This document shows, in pieces, positions 6,279 through 12,801 of a stretch of 21,805 bases of DNA. The position numbers and the translations under genes are program-made. The notes under the pieces are model-generated. The model saw only the letters and a program-made list of their open reading frames with translations. It searched no databases and had not been told where the DNA came from. The stretch's first letter is position 1. Every line of letters starts with the position of its first letter. The DNA is from Nevskia sp043781855. GTDB taxonomy: Bacteria; Pseudomonadota; Gammaproteobacteria; Nevskiales; Nevskiaceae. Where the stretch lies: the NCBI GenBank assembly GCA_043781855.1, contig JAYWBB010000016.1, forward strand, positions 1 through 21,805. Direction: 5' to 3'.

Positions 6279-7109
6279 CAATTAACGCCTGAAGCCGCCC
6301 TCGATATTGGACTCTTAAATCTCTCCTACGGCGCGTCACTGACCTTTCTTGGGGAGTTCGCGTCCGCGGAAAAGGAACTGCGCGAAGCGATATCACGGCT
6401 GACATCGGCGGCCGATCAAGAGAGCCCGGATGTAGGTAGAGCCAGAGTATGGCTTGGTGAAATCCTCATTGAGACTGGTCGCTACGCTGAGGGCAAAGTC
6501 GAGTTATCCAGTGCGCATCACATATTTGAAAAGTGGGTTCGCGATGACAGTGGATATGTTGTCATGGTGCAGTATCGCCGCGCGTTGGCGCAGCTCTACC
6601 AGAACGAGCCAGAAGCCGCCGCTTCGTTTCAGAAGATAATCAACGATCTTGATTCATGGACTACGGGCGAGAAGGATCAAACAGCACCCATGCGGGAAGG
6701 ATTGGCGCTCGCCTATCAGCAGCAGGGCATGCTCCAGCAGGCGGCCACTACGATGCAAACGGCAATCGAGTCCAGCAGAAGAATCAACGGGGCATCTTTC
6801 CCGCAGACTCGACGTATGCTCGTCGAATTAGCGGACATTTTGCGGCTTTCCGGCGACGTGGCCGGAGCGCGTCACGTGATCGACGGCGATGTCCCAATCG
6901 ATTTTGTCGATTTGCCTGAGCACCACCCATTCCGGGCCGAGCTACTGCGAGAACGCGGACTGCTTGAAAGTGCAGCAGGCGACGTCGAGGCCGCGCGGAA
7001 GTATCTCGGCGACGTGATGGTTATTTTCGATTTCGACTACGGCCGAGAACATTGGAAGACAAAGCGTGGCCAAGCAGAACTGGCCGCTCTGGCGAAGCGA
7101 CACACATAG
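6279..7109 (+). pseudogene. fragment 3: C-terminal TPR region after the in-frame stop
   Basis: The frame that stops at TAA 6276-6278 is open again immediately (QLTPEAALDIG...) and continues without a break to TAG 7107-7109. It encodes TPR-like helical pairs such as AEKELREAISRL, RARVWLGEILIETGRYAEG, LALAYQQQGMLQQA and LADILRLSGDVAGARHVI. The first in-frame ATG is at 6564, without an SD, so independent translation is doubtful. The region is somewhat AT-richer than the kinase part. Its best reading is the lost C-terminus of the kinase gene, which probably served as an extracytoplasmic protein-binding or sensing domain. Confidence 0.6.
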
Positions 7110-7142
7110 CCCGAAAATCATTTGCTGCACAGGAGAAGGATG

Positions 7143-7574
7143 ATGACCACGAGACTCGAAGTAGGAAATCAAATCTTATGCTTGTTGCAGGGCCCGCGGG
7201 CTTGGGCGAGGTTCAGTAAATCCAGTGACATTGCAATGGAAATCGCTAGCAAGAAGTGGGGCATTACCCTAACGAAGCTCGAAATCGAAAAGGTGATCAC
7301 GGTGCTGGGGAACTTCATAGACCGGGAATCGGAACAGAAGAGTCAATTTGTGATCCAGGTGACCGGCACTGCCCCAGGAGCAAGCGGAGGGACGACGGGT
7401 ACCGGTGGACCTAAGACAAATGTGGTACCACCACCGCCACCAAAGGGACCGACGGCTGAGGAGCAGTTCATTTCACTGCTGCATCCCAAATGGCAGTACT
7501 CGTTGTCGTTGCCGATGCATCAGGTTTCAGGCCTGCAGGCCATTCTCGATTCCAGCTTCAATCGAAATAGGTAG
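7143..7574 (+). CDS. small hypothetical protein downstream of the kinase gene
   Basis: A 143-residue protein I do not recognise. ATG 7143 is preferred (AGGAG at 7131-7135, 7 nt away), with ATG 7140 as an alternative. It begins 33 nt after the kinase gene stop, on the same strand, so it was probably its operon partner. The N-terminal roughly 70 residues are helical and mixed in charge; a Gly/Thr/Pro-rich linker follows (GASGGTTGTGG, then VVPPPPPKGPT), and a short C-terminal piece ends SSFNRNR. There is no signal peptide or TM segment. The two-part build with a flexible linker suits an adaptor or kinase substrate, but that is speculation from context. The abrupt C-terminus could also mean truncation. 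Confidence 0.6.
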   Translation: MTTRLEVGNQILCLLQGPRAWARFSKSSDIAMEIASKKWGITLTKLEIEKVITVLGNFIDRESEQKSQFVIQVTGTAPGASGGTTGTGGPKTNVVPPPPPKGPTAEEQFISLLHPKWQYSLSLPMHQVSGLQAILDSSFNRNR

Positions 7575-7687
7575 TGCCTGGGGTCAAGGGCAACGAATCC
7601 CAGCGAAGAGCTGAAGTGTAAGGTCACTGATCGCAAAAACGGGGAAGCTGACGGAGACAGCGGGGTGCCATCAGATGACCCGGTACA

Positions 7688-7719
7688 AGCCCGAGTCGGG
7701 AAAAGGTCGCTCGGGTTTT
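7688..7719 (+). terminator. candidate rho-independent terminator
   Basis: CCCGAG at 7690-7695 can pair with CTCGGG at 7710-7715 across a 14-nt loop, and the flanking G-U and A-T pairs extend the stem by about two. TTTT follows at 7716-7719. The T run is short and the loop is large, so strength is uncertain. It would end transcripts of the kinase gene and its small partner. Confidence 0.45.
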
Positions 7720-7826
7720 GATCCCTACGCAAAACTGGCAGCGACACGCTGAGTTCCGCTCGCTCACGCCTCAACACGATGGCGCACTCACTATGGCAGT
7801 GAGGCCGCGACGCGCGGAGCCTGCGG

Positions 7827-7832
7827 CATAAT
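7827..7832 (+). promoter_or_regulatory. -10-like box just before a possible leaderless leader ORF
   Basis: CATAAT matches TATAAT at five of six bases and ends 6 nt before ATG 7839, so transcription could begin at or next to that ATG. I see no good -35 element about 17 nt upstream. Confidence 0.35.
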
Positions 7833-7838
7833 CGTCGC

Positions 7839-7892
7839 ATGGTCACCGTCGATGACGAACAGGCTCCTCTGCCGGCTCCCGGCCGGCGATGA
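7839..7892 (+). CDS. possible 17-residue leader peptide coupled to acpH
   Basis: ATG 7839 opens a 17-codon frame (MVTVDDEQAPLPAPGRR) that ends at TGA 7890-7892, overlapping the acpH ATG at 7889 as ATGA. A -10-like box lies 6 nt before it, so the message could be leaderless, with acpH translation coupled to the leader because acpH itself has only a weak SD. Such a short frame could arise by chance, and no conserved peptide function is known to me. Confidence 0.3.
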   Translation: MVTVDDEQAPLPAPGRR

Positions 7893-8470
7893 ACTACCTC
7901 GCCCACCTGCATCTCGCGGATGTTGCCACGCTGCCATTGTCTGGTGCGGTGCTCGGCGATTTCGTTCGCGGCCGGCTCGAAGATCGGTTTCCTCTGATGC
8001 TGGAGAAGTCGATCCGCCTGCACCGGCGCATCGATGTCGTTACCGATGCACACCCGCTGGTCGCTGCCGCAAGAGCGCGCTTCGATGACGGAGCAAGGCG
8101 CTATGCAGGCATCTTGCTGGATTTGATCTACGACCATTGCCTGGCGCTGGACTGGCCGCAGTCGCAGAAGGAATCGCTCAATCGCTTCACGAAGCGCGCC
8201 GCCGCGGCGGTATCGGACAACGATGCGTGGCAGCTGGCGATTGCCGAGCCTGCCCCTTCGGCATGGCGGTTCAAGCGGCTGCTACTTTCGTATCGCTTTG
8301 AGTCGGGCATCGAGCACGCAATCAGCCGCGTCGCCTCGCGCATGAAGCAGCCGCAGTACCTGATCGACGCCGGGCATGACTGGCGCGCGCATGTCCCGCA
8401 GCTTCGTCTGGAACTGCCTTTGCTGATGGCTGATCTGGAACGGGTGGCGCGCGAGTTTGTCGCCTCATGA
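7889..8470 (+). CDS. acpH: acyl carrier protein phosphodiesterase (AcpH, DUF479)
   Basis: A 193-residue cytoplasmic enzyme that removes the 4'-phosphopantetheine group from holo-ACP, opposing ACP synthase. The N-terminus MNYLAHLHLA closely matches the E. coli AcpH start, followed by LSGAVLGDFVRG and LHRRIDVVTDAHP, the metal-binding His/Asp signature of this HD-like fold. LDLIYDHCLALDW and ASRMKQPQYL continue the family pattern. Length agrees with E. coli AcpH (193 residues). ATG 7889 is fixed by this match; the SD is poor, and the start overlaps a 17-codon leader frame. It converges on the lipoprotein hydrolase gene, with a REP-like pair between them. Confidence 0.9.
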   Translation: MNYLAHLHLADVATLPLSGAVLGDFVRGRLEDRFPLMLEKSIRLHRRIDVVTDAHPLVAAARARFDDGARRYAGILLDLIYDHCLALDWPQSQKESLNRFTKRAAAAVSDNDAWQLAIAEPAPSAWRFKRLLLSYRFESGIEHAISRVASRMKQPQYLIDAGHDWRAHVPQLRLELPLLMADLERVAREFVAS

Positions 8471-8480
8471 AACTCCAAAT

Positions 8481-8584
8481 TCCCGCTCTCTCCGGGAGAG
8501 AGTGAGGTGAGGGAGTTTCAATCTTGAGATAAATCCTTAATTTGAAAGTCCCTCATCCCTGCCCTTCTCCCGGAGGTAGAAGGG
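8481..8584. repeat. REP-like inverted-repeat pair, copy B
   Basis: Two facing elements, 8481-8521 and 8542-8584, are separated by 20 nt. The left has a perfect hairpin, CTCTCTC and GAGAGAG around CGG (8486-8502). The right has CCCTTCT and AGAAGGG around a 9-nt loop (8562-8584). The halves are inverted relatives of each other (GAGGGAGTTTCAA versus TTGAAAGTCCCTC). The right element is 41 of 43 identical to copy A. It lies between two convergent genes, where it may also help end transcripts from both sides. Confidence 0.8.
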
Positions 8585-8615
8585 TTCCCCCACCCCCTTC
8601 CCGAACCGTCTGACT

Positions 8616-9509
8616 TCAGGGTTGCGGTGGCGCGCTCCGGTCGAGCAGTTCGATGATGGCGTCGACCACCCGCCGCGGCTCGCGCCAGAGCACGAAGTGA
8701 TCTTCGTCCGGCAGGCGCTGCACGATGCCGTTCGGCTTCGGCAGCACCGCTTCGGCGTAGTCGGCCGTGCGCGGGTCGACCAGCGTGTCCTTCAGACCCT
8801 GCATGACCGTGATCGGCATCGTCAGCCGCGCCCAGCCCGGCTCCATTTCCTTCAACTCATGTGCCAGCGGCATGATCTCGGCATTGGAGTTGTAGAGATC
8901 GTCGTCGGCGAAGCGGTGCTGCAGCCAGGTGCCGGCGAGCACACGCGCCAGCCAGCTGTCGGCGAGATAGTTGAACCAGCGTGGGTGTTCGTAGTCGGGT
9001 GCGATCGACGGCGCGATCAGAAGTACGGCGCGCACCCGGTCGGGATAGTCCATCGCCATGCGCGCCGCGATCGGGCCGCCGAGCGAATGGCCGACGAGGA
9101 GCGCACGGCCTTCGCCGCCGCCTTCGATGTCGAGCAGCGGCGCGAGCAGGCGCGATTGATCGGCCAGCTCGGGAACCATGTGACCGCTGCCGGAGTTGCC
9201 GAATCCGGGACGATCGACGGCGATCATCGTGGCCACCTTGCGCAGGCGCGGGCTCGCGAGGAAATCGCTCCAGCCCTGCCAGTTGCCGGGCGTGCCGTGG
9301 ATGAAGACGATACGCGCCGGGCCGCCGCGCATCAGCAGGTAGTGGACCTTGCGGCCATCAACGGTGTAGTCGTGCGGTTCCGGGCGCGGTGGGTTGGGGA
9401 ACAGTTGCGTCAGGTGGTCGTCGTAGACGGGTTCCGTCGCCTGCGGCTGCGCACAGCCCGCGAGCACCGACAACGCGCCCAGCACAGCCCAGACCGTCCG
9501 CACCGCCAT
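8616..9509 (-). CDS. alpha/beta-hydrolase lipoprotein
   Basis: A 297-residue serine hydrolase with a lipoprotein signal: a hydrophobic N-terminus ending in the lipobox LAGC, with Cys19 as the lipidation site. The alpha/beta-hydrolase core shows the oxyanion-region motif IVFIHGTPGNWQGW (about 67-80), VDRPGFGNSG, the nucleophile elbow GHSLGG with Ser142, an acid at Asp241 or Asp245 (GLKDTLVDP) and His271 (DEDHFVLW). It is probably anchored to the inner or outer membrane facing the periplasm; the substrate is unknown (ester, lipid or similar). ATG 9507-9509 overlaps the stop of the upstream acyltransferase gene by 1 nt (TAATG), so the two are likely coupled, and it is the last gene of the four-gene minus-strand run. 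Confidence 0.9.
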   Translation of the reverse strand: MAVRTVWAVLGALSVLAGCAQPQATEPVYDDHLTQLFPNPPRPEPHDYTVDGRKVHYLLMRGGPARIVFIHGTPGNWQGWSDFLASPRLRKVATMIAVDRPGFGNSGSGHMVPELADQSRLLAPLLDIEGGGEGRALLVGHSLGGPIAARMAMDYPDRVRAVLLIAPSIAPDYEHPRWFNYLADSWLARVLAGTWLQHRFADDDLYNSNAEIMPLAHELKEMEPGWARLTMPITVMQGLKDTLVDPRTADYAEAVLPKPNGIVQRLPDEDHFVLWREPRRVVDAIIELLDRSAPPQP

Positions 9510-10414
9510 TACGCCGCGCCTGCCTCGGTCAGCAATTCGGCGATGCGCCGGTCCTTCTCAGCCCACAGTCCGGCGACCCAGGCCTGGAAGCGTTTGCGGA
9601 ACTGCGGGTCTTCCTCGTAGCTGCCGACGTACATCTCGTGCGGAATGGTGATCTGCCGGACTTCGACGATGACCTGCGGCACGGTCCCCGAAAGAAACTG
9701 CCAGAAGCCGCGTGCGCCGCCGGGATAGACGATGGTCACGTCGAGCAGATGATTGATGTTCTCGCCGAGCGCGCCGAGCGCCAGCGCGAAGCCGCCGGAT
9801 TTCGGCTTCAGCAGATGCGTGTACGGCGACTTCTGTTTCACTTTTTTGGCAGCGCTGAAACGCGTGCCTTCGACGAAATTCAGGATTGTGACGGGGATGT
9901 TGCGATAACGCTCGCAGGCCTTGCGCGTGGTCTCGAGGTCCTTGCCGCGCAGCTCCGGATGCCGCGCCAGATACGACGGCGAGTAGCGTTTCATGAACGG
10001 ATAATCGAGCCCCCACCAGCAGAGGCCGAGCACGGGCACCCAGATCAGTTCCTGCTTGATGAAGAATTTGAAGAATGGCGCGCGCCGGTCGAAGGCCTTC
10101 ATCAGCACGTAGATGTCGTTCCAGGTCTGGTGGTTCGACCAGACCAGGTACTGCCCCCTGGGATCGAGCGTCTCGACGCCGCGAATCTGCCAGCGTGTCG
10201 GCAGCAGCTTGTCGCCGAGCCAGGTGTTGACCGTCGCCCAGTGCTGGCCGCAGGCCCCGGCGGCGCGCGAGCAGACATCTTTCAGCGTGCGGCCCGGCGC
10301 AATCAGCTTGAGCAGCGCGAAGACGTACAGCGGCAGCGCCCAGAACACGGTGTTGGTCGACAGCAGCAAGACCATTACCGTGCCGGTCAGACAGGAGGGC
10401 AGGAAGCGCAGCAT
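9509..10414 (-). CDS. yihG: YihG-like 1-acylglycerol-3-phosphate acyltransferase (PlsC family)
   Basis: A 301-residue inner-membrane acyltransferase. The N-terminal hydrophobic segment spans about residues 8-38. The acyltransferase box is NHQTWND (94-100, catalytic His95 and Asp100), and the phosphate-binding block is FVEGTRF (about 179-185). Stretches such as WVPVLGLCWWGLDYPFMKRYS and HPELRGKDLETTRKACERYR follow the E. coli YihG pattern, whose members add acyl chains to lysophosphatidic acid. The neighbours suggest a role in envelope lipid make-up. It ends with a 1-nt overlap into the hydrolase lipoprotein gene and starts 30 nt after the PrcB-like gene. GAGG lies about 13 nt before the ATG, rather far for an SD. 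Confidence 0.9.
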   Translation of the reverse strand: MLRFLPSCLTGTVMVLLLSTNTVFWALPLYVFALLKLIAPGRTLKDVCSRAAGACGQHWATVNTWLGDKLLPTRWQIRGVETLDPRGQYLVWSNHQTWNDIYVLMKAFDRRAPFFKFFIKQELIWVPVLGLCWWGLDYPFMKRYSPSYLARHPELRGKDLETTRKACERYRNIPVTILNFVEGTRFSAAKKVKQKSPYTHLLKPKSGGFALALGALGENINHLLDVTIVYPGGARGFWQFLSGTVPQVIVEVRQITIPHEMYVGSYEEDPQFRKRFQAWVAGLWAEKDRRIAELLTEAGAA

Positions 10415-10444
10415 CAGAAGTTCATCCTCGGGGTGATCGGGTCT

Positions 10445-10969
10445 TCACCGGGCTGGCGTTGCGCTGCTGGCGGTTGCCGGCGGCGGTTCGTTCGAGATTG
10501 CGCGCCGGCGCCCGACGGAATCGAGCAGTTCGACGATGCGGAAATCACCCGGCGGCAGCGCCACGAGCACGCAGGGGCTGGTCAGCATCTGCGCACGCAG
10601 CTCGCTGTTCGGCTCGAGGAAGTTTGCGTAGAGCGACACCACGTCACCGGCGCTCCGCGCCTGCCGGAGCACTGCGACCGAATAACCACCGGTATTGCGC
10701 GCACCGTGTTCGACGACGGCGAAGGCACCGGGTGGCAGCACGCCGCCATCGGTCAGATCGATGCCGCGCGCGCGTTGCCAGTCGCGCACGGCGTTCGCCG
10801 TCGGCAGCAGCGTCACCGCCGCCGCGCCGCTTTCGGTACCGCAGTTGCTGAGGCGGCGTACTTCACTGACTTCGATGCCGTCCGGATCGCGCGCAAGATC
10901 GGCGCAGCCGCCGAGCGTCGCCAGTACACCCGCCGCCAGCAGCAGGCGCCGATTTCGGTACGAGTGCAT
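10445..10969 (-). CDS. PrcB-like domain lipoprotein
   Basis: A 174-residue lipoprotein: basic MHSYRNRRLL start, hydrophobic core, and lipobox LGGC with Cys22. Residues about 82-145 read like a PrcB C-terminal domain: FAVVEHGARNTGGYSVAVLR, then an alternating beta stretch, then a TSPCVLVALPPGDF block near the end. PrcB-type domains are known from exported, often protease-associated proteins of unclear function. A Pro/Ala-rich tail follows. The family call rests on the GGYSV and TSP..LV.LP motifs alone. It sits 6 nt after the GMC oxidoreductase gene and 30 nt before yihG, clearly within the same transcription unit. Confidence 0.7.
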   Translation of the reverse strand: MHSYRNRRLLLAAGVLATLGGCADLARDPDGIEVSEVRRLSNCGTESGAAAVTLLPTANAVRDWQRARGIDLTDGGVLPPGAFAVVEHGARNTGGYSVAVLRQARSAGDVVSLYANFLEPNSELRAQMLTSPCVLVALPPGDFRIVELLDSVGRRRAISNEPPPATASSATPAR

Positions 10970-10975
10970 GCCCTG

Positions 10976-12703
10976 TCATTTCTCCACGAACGCGGCGGCG
11001 TTTGCCGGCGCGTGGCGGTAGTTTCGCATGCCGCTCTCGACGGCGGCGTCCTGCAGGATCAGGTCGGCCGCGCGTTCGGCGATCATCGTCGTTGGCGCAT
11101 TGGTGTTGCCGCCGATCAAGGTCGGCATGATCGAGGCATCGACCACGCGCAAGCACGCGAGGCCGTGCACGCTCAGACGCGGATCGACCACGGCCATCGC
11201 GTCGCGGCCCATCTTGCAGGTGCCGACGGGGTGGTAGACGGTTTCCGATTTCGCGCGGATGTACGCGCGGATCTGCTCGTCGCTCTGCACCGAAGCACCC
11301 GGCTCGAATTCGCTGAGCCGATGCGCCGCGAAGGCCGGCTGTGCGAGCACTTCGCGGGCTTTCCTGAAGCCATCGACGAGGGCCTGAAGGTCGCGTTCGG
11401 TGGCGAGGTAGTTGGCGTCGATGAGCGGCGGCGTCAGCGGATCAGCGTTCGCAAGCCGGATCGTGCCGCGGCTCTCCGGCCGCAGGAAGCAGGTCAGCAG
11501 CGTGTACGCGCAATGCCGGAACAGCGGCGTCAGATTCTGCCCGCGATGGGCGTAGACGAACGGCACGAGATGCCATTGCAGGTCGGGAATCGCCTGCGCG
11601 GCATCGCTCTTGATGAAGCCGCCGGCCTGCGCGAAATTCGATGTCAGCTCGCCACGGCGGCCCAGGAAATACTTGAACAGGTTGATCGCGGACTTCAGCA
11701 GCCCGAGCGGCCGCAGCGCGACCGAATGCCGCGTCTTCTCCTTCCAGGCGATGTGGATGTCGAGATGATCCTGAAGGTTTTCGCCAACGCCCGGCAGCTC
11801 GTGCAGGACGTCGATGCCGTGCCGCTCCAGTTCCGCGCGCGGACCGACGCCGGACAGCATCAGCAATTGCGGCGAGCCGATTGCGCCGGCGCTCAAGACG
11901 ACCTCGAAGCGCGCGCGGATATCGGCATATTTGCCGCCGTACAGGATGCGCACGCCGACAGCGCGGCAACCTTCGAACAGCACGCGCGTGGCCTGCGCGC
12001 GCGTGATGACCTTGAGATTCGGGCGCGCCTTCGCCGGATCGAGAAAGCCGCGCGCATTGCTGCACCGTCGGCCGTCTTTCTGCATCGTGTGATAAAGGCC
12101 GACACCTTCCTGCTGCGGGCCGTTGAAGTCATCGGTGCGTGCGTGTCCGGCCTCGATGCCGGCCTGCACGAATGCCTCCATCAGCGGATTGACGTAACGA
12201 TGCTCGGCGACGTTCAGCGGCCCGCTGCGGCCGTGGTAGGTGCCACCTTCGGCGACCTTGTCGATCGCCTCGAAGTTTTCCATCCTGCGGAAATACGGCA
12301 GTACGTCTTTATAAGACCAGCCATCGTTGCCGAGATTGGCCCAGTGGTCATAGTCCCAGGCGTGGCCGCGGACGTAGCACATCGCGTTGATCGAAGAGGA
12401 GCCGCCGAGCGTGCGGCCGCGCGGCCAGTACATCGATCGGTTCGCGCAGTTTTTTTGCGGCGTGGTCCAGAAGCTCCAGTTCAGGATCGTGCTGCGGAGC
12501 ACCGGAATGATGCCGGCCGGAATGTGGATGAACGGACTGCTGTCGGCCGGTCCGGCTTCGAGCAGGCAGACCTGCCACTTGCCGCTGGCGCTGAGACGGT
12601 TGGCGAGTACGCAGCCGGCGGAACCGCCGCCGACGATCACGAAATCGAAGGCCGTGCTCTGGCTCAATTTGCGCCCCACGGCCAAGGACTCGCGAATCCT
12701 CAT
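10976..12703 (-). CDS. GMC family FAD-dependent oxidoreductase (choline/alcohol dehydrogenase-like)
   Basis: A 575-residue flavoenzyme of the glucose-methanol-choline family, oxidising an alcohol to an aldehyde with FAD. The FAD-binding motif is VIVGGGSAG (about 22-30), with the acidic end of the second strand in LLEAGP (48-52). GMC signature 1 is RGRTLGGSSSINAM (95-108), signature 2 is GAIGSPQLLMLSGVGP, and the catalytic pair is His491 (YHPVGTCKMG) and Asn535 (GGNTNAPT). It resembles BetA and AlkJ-like medium-chain alcohol dehydrogenases; the substrate cannot be chosen. No signal peptide is seen. It heads the four-gene minus-strand run and is divergent from the GspE-like gene, with about 98 nt between their starts. 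Confidence 0.92.
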   Translation of the reverse strand: MRIRESLAVGRKLSQSTAFDFVIVGGGSAGCVLANRLSASGKWQVCLLEAGPADSSPFIHIPAGIIPVLRSTILNWSFWTTPQKNCANRSMYWPRGRTLGGSSSINAMCYVRGHAWDYDHWANLGNDGWSYKDVLPYFRRMENFEAIDKVAEGGTYHGRSGPLNVAEHRYVNPLMEAFVQAGIEAGHARTDDFNGPQQEGVGLYHTMQKDGRRCSNARGFLDPAKARPNLKVITRAQATRVLFEGCRAVGVRILYGGKYADIRARFEVVLSAGAIGSPQLLMLSGVGPRAELERHGIDVLHELPGVGENLQDHLDIHIAWKEKTRHSVALRPLGLLKSAINLFKYFLGRRGELTSNFAQAGGFIKSDAAQAIPDLQWHLVPFVYAHRGQNLTPLFRHCAYTLLTCFLRPESRGTIRLANADPLTPPLIDANYLATERDLQALVDGFRKAREVLAQPAFAAHRLSEFEPGASVQSDEQIRAYIRAKSETVYHPVGTCKMGRDAMAVVDPRLSVHGLACLRVVDASIMPTLIGGNTNAPTTMIAERAADLILQDAAVESGMRNYRHAPANAAAFVEK

Positions 12704-12801
12704 TGCACTCGGCTTCGATCCAAAACGGATGTTGAGTCTATGTCGCAGGCGTGCTGGTCGTCACGCGCCATAAGCCCGATTGTTCGGTGCTACCGTGCCG
12801 C

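Larger units (their letters stand above)
4331..7109 (+). pseudogene. broken winged-helix / Ser-Thr kinase / TM / TPR regulator gene
   Basis: Read as one gene, this would encode about 930 residues: an N-terminal OmpR/CadC-type winged helix, a Hanks-type Ser/Thr kinase, a coiled-coil linker, one transmembrane helix and a C-terminal TPR region, probably outside the cytoplasm. Two lesions interrupt it. At about 4766-4770 the frame must shift: PNWVLD is read in one frame, and the glycine loop GTGGRGEAWLGRH continues in the next. At 6276-6278 a TAA falls in frame, after which the same frame stays open to TAG 7107-7109 with TPR-like sequence. The reading GAT-C-GGC suits loss of about 8 nt between two CGG triplets (inference). 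SD GGGAG at 4316-4320 precedes ATG 4331 by 10 nt. A sequencing or assembly error could explain either lesion, but two independent errors are less likely; the pieces may still be made separately. Confidence 0.75.
7575..7888. other. 314-nt intergenic stretch between the kinase operon and acpH
   Basis: No family-like coding sequence is seen on either strand beyond a possible 17-codon leader ORF (7839-7892). It holds one terminator candidate (7688-7719) and a -10-like CATAAT at 7827-7832. Between 7741 and 7826 I see nothing identifiable. Confidence 0.5.

Noticed and set aside
10414..10425. A three-codon frame (MNF) on the minus strand whose TGA overlaps the yihG ATG.
   Set aside because: Far too short to support; it may simply reflect chance in the gap before yihG.
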